Made by a program: the position numbers and the translations under genes | NCBI GenBank assembly: GCA_002364535.1 | Contig: DEYL01000036.1 | Location: forward strand, 1-13,659 | Direction of reading: 5' to 3' | From: Flavobacteriaceae bacterium UBA3159 | GTDB taxonomy: Bacteria > Bacteroidota > Bacteroidia > Flavobacteriales > Flavobacteriaceae | DNA length: 13,659 nucleotides | Notes under the pieces: model-generated | What the model saw: only the letters and a program-made list of their open reading frames with translations | Database searches by the model: none | Told to the model about the DNA's origin: nothing | Shown here: positions 7,061 to 13,659 of the stretch, in pieces | How the letters are laid out: every line of letters begins with the position of its first letter | Position numbering within the stretch: position 1 is the first letter of the stretch

Positions 7061-8671
7061 TCAGCCCTCAATTACAGAAAATTCAGCAGATAGAGGCTCA
7101 AAAGTTTCCATCAGAAAATCGATAAATTCACCGCCGTGTTGGAGATAAAAATCACTAAAGTTTTCCACCCTTTCTTGTAGTTGTCCTCCGGGAAAAAGTT
7201 GTTCCTGTAAAAGTACCAAACGCTCCACGTGATCTTTCAACTTTATTTTTTGGGCTTTGAGCAGGCGATCCTCCAAACGGTCAATCCCCTTAAATTGCTT
7301 AGACTTTTGAGCTTGGACCGCTCCCTCAAAGGAGGCGTCCGTTTTTAGGATCAGTGACTCTAAATGTTCAAACTGTTCCTCTAAGAGCTTTTTAAAAGAT
7401 GACAAATCCAAATCAATGTTGCTTATCTGCCTGACTTTTTTGTTGATCAACGCATTTCTTTTGAGAAAGAGATCTTTTAATTCCAGTTTAAACTTACTGA
7501 TTTTACGGATATTTTTTTCACTGATCACCAAGGCCGAATTTCGTAAAATCAAAAGCGGAAAAGGAACCTTTTGGGCGTCAAAAAAAGATTTCAACTCCAG
7601 CCAATAGGCCAGCTCCCCACCGCCGCCAAAATAAGCAATATTGGGTAAGATGACCTCCTGATAGAGGGGACGCATTAGGACATTGGGGGAAAACTTTTCT
7701 GGGGATTGCTCAACCCAATCCATCATTTCTGATGCATCAATACTTTCCTCTTTTCCCTCCCACGAGAAACCATTTTCATTTTTTATTAACCGATGTCTTT
7801 TGCCGTTTTCCAAAAAAAACAAATGCAGATCTCGCGGATTGACTTGAGGCTTGTAATGAGGATTGTAATCCTTTTTTAGGTTTTCAATTTGGGAAAGCAC
7901 ACTTTGCGCACAACTTTGTTTTTGTAATTCTTCTTTTAGATAAGGTACAAAGTGTTTTTTTAGTGCCTTATCATCCCCATCGATAATCAACAGCCCAAAG
8001 GCCTCAAAAAGGGAATGCACAAAGATCCTGGTCGCATGAGACAAATCACCTCCGGTCTCATAGCTTTTTTTAATTAAAGTTTTTAATGCATTGGCATTGA
8101 TACTGCTGCCCAGTTCTTGTTTGAATAAATCCAAAAGCGGCTTTAAACTCCGGGTTTTTATTTTTCCCACAGCGCCACCCGACTCGGTATTCCATTGGAA
8201 TTTTTTACCCCGGAAAATAAAGGCGCTGATTTCCTCAAAGTCATGGTCTTCGGTCGCCATCCAATAAATGGGGACAAAATTCAAGTCAGGAGATTGCTCT
8301 TTGAGTTGCCGGCATAGTTTAATGGTATTCACAATTTTGTAGATAAAATAGAGCGGTCCTGTCATCAAACACAACTGATGTCCGGTGGTAACCGTCAGAG
8401 TATTCTCATTTTCGAGCAGTTGGAGGTTCTCAGCTACCGAGGAGGAAATCTCTATAACACGGTACTGTTGGTTCAGCGTCTCACAAAGCGTTTTTCTGAT
8501 CTTTGGAGAAAAATCTTTCTTTTTTTTTAATGCTTGTTGGTAAAGATTTTCAAAGCTGGGGACACCAATGTGAAATGACTGTAATTCCTTTTTATCGTTT
8601 AGATAATCGCACATCAATTCGGAAAAATATCCGGTATCGATAAAGGGAATGTGATGCGCTTTCATGACCAT
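7061..8671 (-). CDS. bshC: Bacillithiol biosynthesis cysteine-adding enzyme BshC
   Basis: 536 residues, usual length for the family. BshC adds cysteine to glucosaminyl-malate, the last step in making the thiol bacillithiol. Family signatures include GHQLCLMTGPLYFIYK (97-112), YWMATEDHDFEEI (136-148) and the stretch 328-361 with MRPLYQEVILPN, FGGGGE and YWLELK. A helical, probably coiled-coil segment spans about 390-490. Two ATGs are close together, at 8671 and 8665, and the second (MKAHHIPF) is as plausible as the first. It follows rimO by 26 bases, so it is probably the last gene of the ftsY group. A TATCTTTA sequence at 8679-8686, one base off the -7 consensus, might give extra transcription. 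bshA and bshB are not in the window. Confidence 0.95.
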   Translation of the reverse strand: MVMKAHHIPFIDTGYFSELMCDYLNDKKELQSFHIGVPSFENLYQQALKKKKDFSPKIRKTLCETLNQQYRVIEISSSVAENLQLLENENTLTVTTGHQLCLMTGPLYFIYKIVNTIKLCRQLKEQSPDLNFVPIYWMATEDHDFEEISAFIFRGKKFQWNTESGGAVGKIKTRSLKPLLDLFKQELGSSINANALKTLIKKSYETGGDLSHATRIFVHSLFEAFGLLIIDGDDKALKKHFVPYLKEELQKQSCAQSVLSQIENLKKDYNPHYKPQVNPRDLHLFFLENGKRHRLIKNENGFSWEGKEESIDASEMMDWVEQSPEKFSPNVLMRPLYQEVILPNIAYFGGGGELAYWLELKSFFDAQKVPFPLLILRNSALVISEKNIRKISKFKLELKDLFLKRNALINKKVRQISNIDLDLSSFKKLLEEQFEHLESLILKTDASFEGAVQAQKSKQFKGIDRLEDRLLKAQKIKLKDHVERLVLLQEQLFPGGQLQERVENFSDFYLQHGGEFIDFLMETFEPLSAEFSVIEG

Positions 8672-8697
8672 TTTAGCTTAAAGATAGGAGTGTTTTT

Positions 8698-10020
8698 TTA
8701 ATCTCCAAGCGGGTTGGTTTTTATCGGAATGCCATAAAGGTCAAAATCGGTTGAATCTGTGATCTCAACATCTGTAAAATCACCAAGCTTGAGGTAATAC
8801 TTTTTTGCATCGATCAACACTTCGTTATCCACATCTGGAGAGTCGATTTCGGTTCTGCCTACAAAGTAATCCCCTTGTTTTCGATCAATCACGCATTGGT
8901 AGATTTTACCGACCTTTTTTTGATTCTGTTCCCAAGAGATTTCGGATTGAATTTTCATGATCTCGTTGGCACGCTCCTGCTTGATCTCCTGAGGTACATT
9001 GTCCTCCAATTGATGGGCATGGGTGTTTTCTTCATGGCTGTAGGTAAAGCAGCCTAAACGCTCAAATCGCACGGCTTTTACCCATTGCTTGAGGGTTTTA
9101 AAATCAGCATCTGTTTCACCGGGATAACCTACAATCAGTGTTGTTCTCAATCCGATTTCAGGCAGTATTTTCCGGATATTTTCAATCAAATCCGTTGTCT
9201 TTTTTTGAGTCGTACCCCTGCGCATGGATTTAAGAATGGGATCAGAAATGTGCTGTAACGGTATGTCTAAATAATTACAAATCTTAGGCTCATTCTTCAT
9301 CACCTCTATAACCTCCATGGGAAAACCGGCAGGAAAGGTATAGTGCATTCGTATCCATTGTATCCCCGACACCTTAGCCAAAGCCCGAAGTAAATCGGCC
9401 AATCGCCTTTTTTTGTAGAGGTCCAGACCGTAATAGGTCAAATCTTGTGCGATCAACAGCAGTTCTTTGACTCCATTTTGTGCTAGTTTTTCGGCCCTTT
9501 GAACCAATTCCTCTATGGGAGTAGAACGGTGTTTACCACGCATCAGGGGAATGGCACAAAAAGAACAGGGTCGGTCGCAACCTTCAGAAACTTTAAAGTA
9601 AGCGTAATTTTTGGGGGTTGTCGTCTGGCGTTCTCCCAACAATTCGTGTTTGTAATTCGCCCCTAAGGCCTTGAGCAATTGGGGTAAATCGGTAGTGCCG
9701 AAATAGGCATCCACTTGTGGCATCTCCTTTTCCAAATCCGGTTTGTAACGCTCACTCAAACAGCCGGTGACAAAAAGCTGATCGATATCGCCAGATTGCT
9801 TTTTTTGAATTTGCTCCAAAATGGTATTGACGGATTCCTCTTTGGCATTGTCGATAAAGCCACAGGTGTTGACAACCACAATATTTCCTTCTTCCTCGTG
9901 AACCACATTTTTGTCATTGGCTTTTAACTGCCCCATCAATACCTCCGAATCATAGAGGTTTTTGGAACAGCCCATGGTGATGACATTGATCTTGTTTTGC
10001 TTTCTACTTTTGGTTCTCAA
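8698..10020 (-). CDS. rimO: Ribosomal protein uS12 methylthiotransferase RimO
   Basis: 440 residues, full length. RimO is a radical SAM enzyme that adds a methylthio group to a conserved aspartate of ribosomal protein uS12. The N-terminal UPF0004 domain has the three cluster cysteines C18 (MGCSKN), C53 (NTCGF) and C87 (TGCLSE). The radical SAM motif is EGCDRPCSFC with C148, C152 and C155 (CX3CX2C). A TRAM domain fills about 364-430. IPLMRGKHRS and LDIPLQH favour RimO over MiaB. The start codon is TTG at 10020-10018: an in-frame TAA lies three codons upstream, no ATG lies between, and the first in-frame ATG is codon 16, inside the first beta strand. It starts 10 bases after the hydrolase stop and is followed by bshC. 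Confidence 0.96.
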   Translation of the reverse strand: MRTKSRKQNKINVITMGCSKNLYDSEVLMGQLKANDKNVVHEEEGNIVVVNTCGFIDNAKEESVNTILEQIQKKQSGDIDQLFVTGCLSERYKPDLEKEMPQVDAYFGTTDLPQLLKALGANYKHELLGERQTTTPKNYAYFKVSEGCDRPCSFCAIPLMRGKHRSTPIEELVQRAEKLAQNGVKELLLIAQDLTYYGLDLYKKRRLADLLRALAKVSGIQWIRMHYTFPAGFPMEVIEVMKNEPKICNYLDIPLQHISDPILKSMRRGTTQKKTTDLIENIRKILPEIGLRTTLIVGYPGETDADFKTLKQWVKAVRFERLGCFTYSHEENTHAHQLEDNVPQEIKQERANEIMKIQSEISWEQNQKKVGKIYQCVIDRKQGDYFVGRTEIDSPDVDNEVLIDAKKYYLKLGDFTDVEITDSTDFDLYGIPIKTNPLGD

Positions 10021-10030
10021 CAGCTTTTAT

Positions 10031-11023
10031 TTAATTCCATTCAACATCTAATTGTTTTTGTAGAAATGCCAGCGCGGCCAGTTCAGCTTGTTGGTAATTG
10101 GGTGTACTCAAATGAGAAATGATCACATGATCTCCTACTTCGGGAAAAGCGACTTTTTGTTTTTTATCTCCGGGGGTGCCAAGCTGGTCAAACATCCGCA
10201 ACATGGCAGGTATGGAGACTACCTTGTCCTGTTCCTCCTCATTTTTATAATAATATCCCATAAAGACAGGAGCGGTAATCCTTTGAAAAATCTCGGGACG
10301 CATCCCCGTTTCCAACAGTTTTTGCAATTCAACAGTGGACTCTAAGCGGTAACGGATCGTCCAGTAGTTCTTTTTTTCCTCCGTAATCTTGTTCATATTG
10401 TGGTATTTACTCCCCAGTACCCATTCGGCAATTTGAAGTCCCCAGGGCAAAGTCAACAGTTTGGATTTGGGATCGTAAATTTCGACATTGGGGCCAAAAA
10501 GTAACAAAGCGGCGATTTGTGGATCATTACCCAAAATCAAGGACAGCGTCCCTCCGGTGGAACTGGAAATAACGATTACCTTTTCGCCAATTTTTTTGGC
10601 AACGGCCAATGCCTCTGTTGCACTATCAAGATATTTTTGACCCGTAAAATTCAACATGGGCTCTTGTTCAATCAATCCGTGGTCACTCAGGCGGGGCAGG
10701 TAGAGGTTGGCTTTTAAAGCACGGGAAATATTGCGGTGTACGGGATCACCTTCTTCCGTACTGGCAGAAAAACCGTGCAAGTATAATATACTATAAGCTG
10801 TTTTTTGAGGGATGGAATCATAAAACTCCAATTGAGAGGCGTTGTCCGGTTTGATGTTATCTAAAGCAGACTCTTTGGTGTCGATCCAGTCTTTAAGTTC
10901 GGAAAGGGAAAGTGAAATTTCAGGCTGTGGCAGTTCCAAATCGGGAGCCTCTACTTCCGGCCCTAAAAAAAAAAGTCCAAAAAGAACCGAGATTACAAAT
11001 AATGTGTTTTCTATTATTTTCAT
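10031..11023 (-). CDS. Alpha/beta hydrolase, membrane-anchored or exported, substrate unknown
   Basis: 330 residues. A hydrophobic segment at about 6-20 suggests a signal anchor or signal peptide, then a Pro/Glu-rich linker. The hydrolase fold begins near residue 75 with YSILYLHGFSAS, where HGFSA is the oxyanion-hole motif. The nucleophile elbow is VISSSTGGTL, with Ser155 the likely nucleophile. The first residue of the usual GxSxG is Ser, not Gly. His299 in VGDHV is the likely catalytic histidine, and Asp266 (DKVVS) a candidate acid. The family includes carboxylesterases and monoacylglycerol lipases (Hydrolase_4/S33-like), but nothing fixes the substrate. The ATG lies 9 bases before the ftsY stop codon region ends and the gene is followed closely by rimO, so it belongs to the same transcript. 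Confidence 0.85.
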   Translation of the reverse strand: MKIIENTLFVISVLFGLFFLGPEVEAPDLELPQPEISLSLSELKDWIDTKESALDNIKPDNASQLEFYDSIPQKTAYSILYLHGFSASTEEGDPVHRNISRALKANLYLPRLSDHGLIEQEPMLNFTGQKYLDSATEALAVAKKIGEKVIVISSSTGGTLSLILGNDPQIAALLLFGPNVEIYDPKSKLLTLPWGLQIAEWVLGSKYHNMNKITEEKKNYWTIRYRLESTVELQKLLETGMRPEIFQRITAPVFMGYYYKNEEEQDKVVSIPAMLRMFDQLGTPGDKKQKVAFPEVGDHVIISHLSTPNYQQAELAALAFLQKQLDVEWN

Positions 11024-11032
11024 TGATCTGGA

Positions 11033-11986
11033 TTAACTGAAAAAACTCCCTACAAAAGTTCCTGCATGAAACAACTGCAGGTCCTCCAATCCTTCCCCAA
11101 CTCCAATGTACTTGACGGGAATTTTGAATTGATCGGAGATTCCCATAACAACGCCACCTTTGGCCGTCCCATCGAGTTTGGTAATGGCCAATGCATTTAC
11201 TTCTGTGGCTGCGGTAAAGTGTTTGGCTTGCTCAAAGGCGTTTTGACCGGTAGATCCGTCCAATACCAACAGTACCTCGTGGGGCGCATTGGGAACCACT
11301 TTATCCATTACTTTTTTGACTTTGGTCAATTCATTCATTAGGTTAATTTTGTTGTGCAATCGCCCTGCAGTGTCAATGATGACCAAATCACTTTTTTGAG
11401 CTACAGCCGACTGTAATGTGTCAAAAGCAACAGAAGCAGGATCACTGCCCATTTCTTGCTTGACAATGTACACACCCACACGATCTGCCCAGATCTGCAA
11501 TTGATCAATGGCACCGGCCCTAAAAGTATCCGCTGCACCCAACATTACCTTTTTTCCTCCGGCCTTGTAGTGATGCGCCAACTTACCTATAGTGGTTGTT
11601 TTGCCCACTCCATTGACACCCACCACCATGATCACTTGTGGATGGTTCTGCAAAGCTGCGTCAAAACCCTTTACCTCCTCTTGTTGGTGTTGCTTGAGAA
11701 GGGTGGTAATTTCCTCACGTAAGATTTGAGCCAGTTCCGAAGTCCCCAAATACTTGTCTTTGGCCACTCTTGCCTCCAGGGCATCGATGATCTTGAGCGT
11801 AGTGGCTACCCCTACATCGGATCGAATCAACACCTCCTCCAATTCGTCGAGTAGGTCTGCATCGATCTTTGACTTTCCGGCAACGGCAGTTCCCAATTTG
11901 GAGAAAAAGGACTTTTTGCTAGCAGAAAGGCCCTTGTCCAATTGCTCTTTTTTTTCCAGACTAAAAATGGATTTTAAAAAATTCAT
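11033..11986 (-). CDS. ftsY: Signal recognition particle receptor FtsY
   Basis: 317 residues, a short FtsY without the long acidic A domain of E. coli, as in other Bacteroidetes. FtsY is the SRP-family GTPase that docks ribosome-SRP complexes at the inner membrane. The N-terminal helix region (about 1-110) precedes the NG GTPase domain, with G1 GVNGVGKTTT (123-132), DTFRAGA (153-159), DTAGR (205-209), TKLDGTAKGG (269-278) and GVGE near 295. The N-terminal MNFLKSIFSL may act as a membrane-targeting helix. The ATG at 11986 is the only good start. A hairpin with a U-tract ends about 12 bases before it, which should reduce readthrough from the ribosomal genes. No strong promoter is visible between them. 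The hydrolase, rimO and bshC follow closely. Confidence 0.97.
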   Translation of the reverse strand: MNFLKSIFSLEKKEQLDKGLSASKKSFFSKLGTAVAGKSKIDADLLDELEEVLIRSDVGVATTLKIIDALEARVAKDKYLGTSELAQILREEITTLLKQHQQEEVKGFDAALQNHPQVIMVVGVNGVGKTTTIGKLAHHYKAGGKKVMLGAADTFRAGAIDQLQIWADRVGVYIVKQEMGSDPASVAFDTLQSAVAQKSDLVIIDTAGRLHNKINLMNELTKVKKVMDKVVPNAPHEVLLVLDGSTGQNAFEQAKHFTAATEVNALAITKLDGTAKGGVVMGISDQFKIPVKYIGVGEGLEDLQLFHAGTFVGSFFS

Positions 11987-11998
11987 AGGTATACCAAT

Positions 11999-12024
11999 AA
12001 AAAAAGCTACCGTAAAAGTAGCTT
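11999..12024 (-). terminator. Rho-independent terminator or attenuator between DUF4295 and ftsY
   Basis: On the minus strand AAGCTAC (12024-12018), loop TTTTACG, then GTAGCTT (12010-12004) form a perfect 7-bp stem. A run of T follows directly (seven counting the stem's last two), down to 11999. It sits 24 bases after the DUF4295 stop and 12 bases before the ftsY ATG. The stem is short and only 3 of its 7 pairs are G-C, so termination may be partial. Confidence 0.7.
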
Positions 12025-12047
12025 ATATTTTGGAGAGATGTAAAAAA

Positions 12048-12200
12048 TTATTGCTTACTCAACCATTCGTTAGCGAGATCGGGATTGATAATGGTTTCAA
12101 CGAATGAATAAGAATTAGAATTATTTTTCTTGACCATCTTGATGGCTTTTGTCAATTTTTTTGATCCCGTTTGCAGGGTTGCTACTGATTTCTTTGCCAT
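12048..12200 (-). CDS. DUF4295 family small basic protein (probable ribosomal protein bL38)
   Basis: A 50-residue ORF starting MAKKSVATLQTGSKKLTKAI and ending LANEWLSKQ. The ATG at 12200 lies 2 bases after the rpmG stop. The first half is Lys-rich, as expected for an RNA-binding ribosomal protein. DUF4295 is a Bacteroidetes family found next to rpmG, and the length and sequence fit it. From memory, a cryo-EM structure of the Flavobacterium johnsoniae ribosome showed an extra large-subunit protein named bL38, and I believe it is this family, but I cannot confirm that here. It is the third gene of the rpmB promoter's transcript and is followed by the hairpin terminator. Confidence 0.88.
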   Translation of the reverse strand: MAKKSVATLQTGSKKLTKAIKMVKKNNSNSYSFVETIINPDLANEWLSKQ

Positions 12201-12202
12201 AA

Positions 12203-12385
12203 CTACTTAATTTCTTTGTGAAGGGTCATACGCTTGAGAATGGGATTGAATTTTTTGATCTCCAATCGGTCGGGCGTATTCTTTTTATTTTTAGTTGTGA
12301 TATAACGAGAAGTTCCGGGTTTACCGGATTCTTTGTGTTCTGTACACTCTAATATCACCTGAACTCTGTTTCCTTTCTTGGCCAT
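12203..12385 (-). CDS. rpmG: Large-subunit ribosomal protein bL33
   Basis: 60 residues, with RVQVILECTEHKESGKPGTS near the N-terminus and RLEIKKFNPILKRMTLHKEIK at the end, typical of bL33. Only one cysteine (C14) is left of the four that bind zinc in the Cys4 form, so this is the zinc-independent form. The protein sits near the ribosomal E site. The ATG at 12385 lies 8 bases after the rpmB stop, and the DUF4295 start follows 2 bases after its own stop, so the three genes are one unit. Confidence 0.97.
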   Translation of the reverse strand: MAKKGNRVQVILECTEHKESGKPGTSRYITTKNKKNTPDRLEIKKFNPILKRMTLHKEIK

Positions 12386-12393
12386 GCTAATAT

Positions 12394-12627
12394 CTATAAA
12401 ATACCTTGAGCTTTTGCCTCTTTAATCACAGCACTGATTCCTTTCTTGTTGATGGTTTTCAACACGGAAGCTTTGATTTTTAAGGTAATCCATTTGTCTT
12501 CCTCGGGAATGTAAAAACGTTTTTTGATCAAGTTGATGTCAAAGCGTCTTCTGGTTTTATTCATGGCGTGGGAAACATTGTTTCCAAACATTACCCGCTT
12601 TCCCGTAATATCGCAAACTCTAGACAT
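12394..12627 (-). CDS. rpmB: Large-subunit ribosomal protein bL28
   Basis: 77 residues, standard length. It begins MSRVCDITGKRVMFGNNVSH and continues with NKTRRRFDINL, the family signature, then KITLKIKA-like WITLKIKASVLKTI and a C-terminal helix. Only C5 is present, so there is no zinc site. bL28 is a component of the 50S subunit. It is the first gene of the rpmB-rpmG-DUF4295 transcript. The leader is about 20 bases, A-rich (TTAAAAAAGAAC) and without a Shine-Dalgarno sequence, as is usual in Bacteroidetes. Confidence 0.97.
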   Translation of the reverse strand: MSRVCDITGKRVMFGNNVSHAMNKTRRRFDINLIKKRFYIPEEDKWITLKIKASVLKTINKKGISAVIKEAKAQGIL

Positions 12628-12653
12628 GGTGATTGTTCTTTTTTAACAGGTTG

Positions 12654-12683
12654 CAAATTTACACTTTTTTAGATAGTTTCAAA
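12654..12683 (-). promoter_or_regulatory. Promoter of the rpmB-rpmG-DUF4295 operon
   Basis: The minus strand has TTTG at 12683-12680 (-33 element), an 18-base spacer, and TAAATTTG at 12661-12654 (-7 element). Both match the Bacteroidetes sigma consensus TTTG / TAnnTTTG, and it is the only site in the window with both parts. Transcription should begin near 12647, giving a leader of about 20 bases. It lies in the 80-base gap after cinA, in which I see no GC-rich terminator stem. Confidence 0.75.
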
Positions 12684-12707
12684 AAATTTTTAGAAGAATA
12701 AAAAACA

Positions 12708-13659
12708 TTACATCAACAATGATCTATACAGCATTTCAAAGGCCTGATTAACGGTTTTGTGGATCACACGGGTACGGTTGTTTCCCATATTAAATTGAAA
12801 GCTTTCAACGCCATCGGGCGTGGCCAATCCAATAAAAACAGTACCTACTTCTTGCCCCAAGTCCCCCTTGGTAGGTCCTGCATTTCCTGTAGTGGCAAGT
12901 GCAAAATCGGACTTGTACTTTTTTTGAGCCCCCAAAGCCATAGCGGATGCCACGGGACCACTGACCACGCCGTATTGGTCAATCATACTGCTTTCTACCC
13001 CCAGTAGGCTGGTTTTTGAATCTAAAGCATAGGTAACTGCACTGCCTTTGAAAAAAGAAGAAGCCCCCAGATGAGCGGTAAACCTTGTGGAAATGGCACC
13101 ACCCGTACAACTCTCAGCACAGGATAGTGTTTTCCCCAATTGATTCAATTTTTCGGCAATTAAAAATTCGATGGATTGATCTTCTTCTGTACCAAAATAG
13201 ATGTCCTTAATCAATGGAATGACCTTTTCAATCTGGGTATTCACTTGTATTTTCAAGGCTTCAAGTTCAGCCCCCTTGGCCGAGAGTCTCAATCGTACCC
13301 TCCCCAAACTGGGCAAATAAGCCAATTTGATGGGTTCGGGAAGATTGTTTTCCCAATCTGCAATTCTTTCGGCAATGACACTTTCCCCCAGACCGTAGGT
13401 TAAAATGGTTTTGTGGTGTAGGGCAGGGAGAATAAATTGTTGTTGAATTTTGGGTAAAACCTCATTTTTTACCAATGCCTCCATCTCATAAGGTACACCG
13501 GGTAGGGAAATAAATACCTGTCCCTGATCCATAAACCACATTCCCGCTGCGGTGCCGAATTGGTTGTGAAGGATCAAGGCCTTGGAAGGTAAGTTAGCCT
13601 GCTCACGGTTCATGTCATTGATGGGGGTGGTGACGTATTTCCTAAAAATGTTCTCAATG
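12708..13659 (-). CDS. cinA: CinA family protein, C-terminal 316 residues (N-terminus cut by window edge)
   Basis: The frame is open to the window edge: before the ATG at 13613 it reads IENIFRKYVTTPIND, so that Met is internal. CinA proteins are about 415 residues, so about 100 are missing. The visible part first completes the MoCF-like N-terminal domain (AAGMWFMDQGQVFISLPGVP, then EMEALV), which in some members hydrolyses ADP-ribose. It then enters the C-terminal CinA/PncC domain, which in some members deamidates NMN, with LSCAESCTGGAIS and ATTGNAGPTKGD. GNAGP replaces the commoner GIAGP, which I believe is a normal Bacteroidetes variant. The role here is probably pyridine nucleotide salvage, despite the name competence/damage-inducible. 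It is followed by the rpmB promoter, and it is not part of that operon. Confidence 0.93.
   Translation of the reverse strand, partial: IENIFRKYVTTPINDMNREQANLPSKALILHNQFGTAAGMWFMDQGQVFISLPGVPYEMEALVKNEVLPKIQQQFILPALHHKTILTYGLGESVIAERIADWENNLPEPIKLAYLPSLGRVRLRLSAKGAELEALKIQVNTQIEKVIPLIKDIYFGTEEDQSIEFLIAEKLNQLGKTLSCAESCTGGAISTRFTAHLGASSFFKGSAVTYALDSKTSLLGVESSMIDQYGVVSGPVASAMALGAQKKYKSDFALATTGNAGPTKGDLGQEVGTVFIGLATPDGVESFQFNMGNNRTRVIHKTVNQAFEMLYRSLLM

Noticed and set aside
8679..8708. Possible bshC promoter: TTG, 19 bases, TATCTTTA
   Set aside because: The -7 part misses the consensus at the last base and the -33 part lies in rimO coding sequence. The 26-base gap fits simple co-transcription.
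12013..12020. TACTTTTA in the terminator loop as a ftsY promoter
   Set aside because: It differs from TAnnTTTG at the last base, has no -33 partner, and its position is explained by the hairpin.
11754..12107. 117-codon plus-strand open frame across the ftsY start and the hairpin
   Set aside because: It overlaps ftsY, the hairpin and the DUF4295 gene, all of which have better support, and its product is low-complexity Ser-rich and unlike known proteins.

Overview
The window looks like chromosomal DNA from a Bacteroidetes bacterium, most likely class Flavobacteriia. The evidence is TAnnTTTG-type -7 promoter boxes, no Shine-Dalgarno sequence before any start, a 50-residue DUF4295 gene after rpmG, a BshC gene (bacillithiol, not glutathione), and a LysM/periplasmic-binding-protein fusion between guaA and pyrG. 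Base composition is moderately AT-rich. I do not name a genus.

Every supported gene is on the minus strand, so transcription runs from high to low coordinates. In that order: (1) 13659-12708, the C-terminal three quarters of cinA, cut by the window edge. (2) 12627-12048, a ribosomal cluster rpmB (bL28), rpmG (bL33) and DUF4295, with the window's best promoter before rpmB and a hairpin plus U-tract after DUF4295. (3) 11986-7061, a tightly packed set of ftsY, an alpha/beta hydrolase, rimO and bshC, with gaps of 7, 10 and 26 bases. (4) 6985-3680, guaA and the LysM fusion gene, 18 bases apart. (5) 3607-141, pyrG and yidC, 5 bases apart. (6) 92-1, the first 30 codons of mnmA, cut by the other edge.

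The content is housekeeping. Translation and protein targeting are covered by bL28, bL33, the DUF4295 protein, RimO (uS12 methylthiolation), MnmA (tRNA 2-thiouridine), FtsY and YidC. Nucleotide supply is covered by GuaA (GMP) and PyrG (CTP), both glutamine amidotransferases. BshC completes bacillithiol synthesis. The LysM fusion and the hydrolase are envelope-associated or exported proteins of unproven function. There are no tRNAs, rRNAs, CRISPR arrays, insertion sequences, phage genes or toxin systems, and no gene-free stretch longer than about 80 bases.

I found no convincing new multi-gene system. The points worth a second look are the DUF4295 protein as a lineage-specific ribosomal protein, a terminator-like hairpin just before the ftsY start, -7 boxes only 4 bases from the guaA and mnmA start codons (possible leaderless mRNAs), TTG starts for rimO and the LysM gene, and the LysM fusion as a possible LpoA-like regulator of peptidoglycan synthesis.
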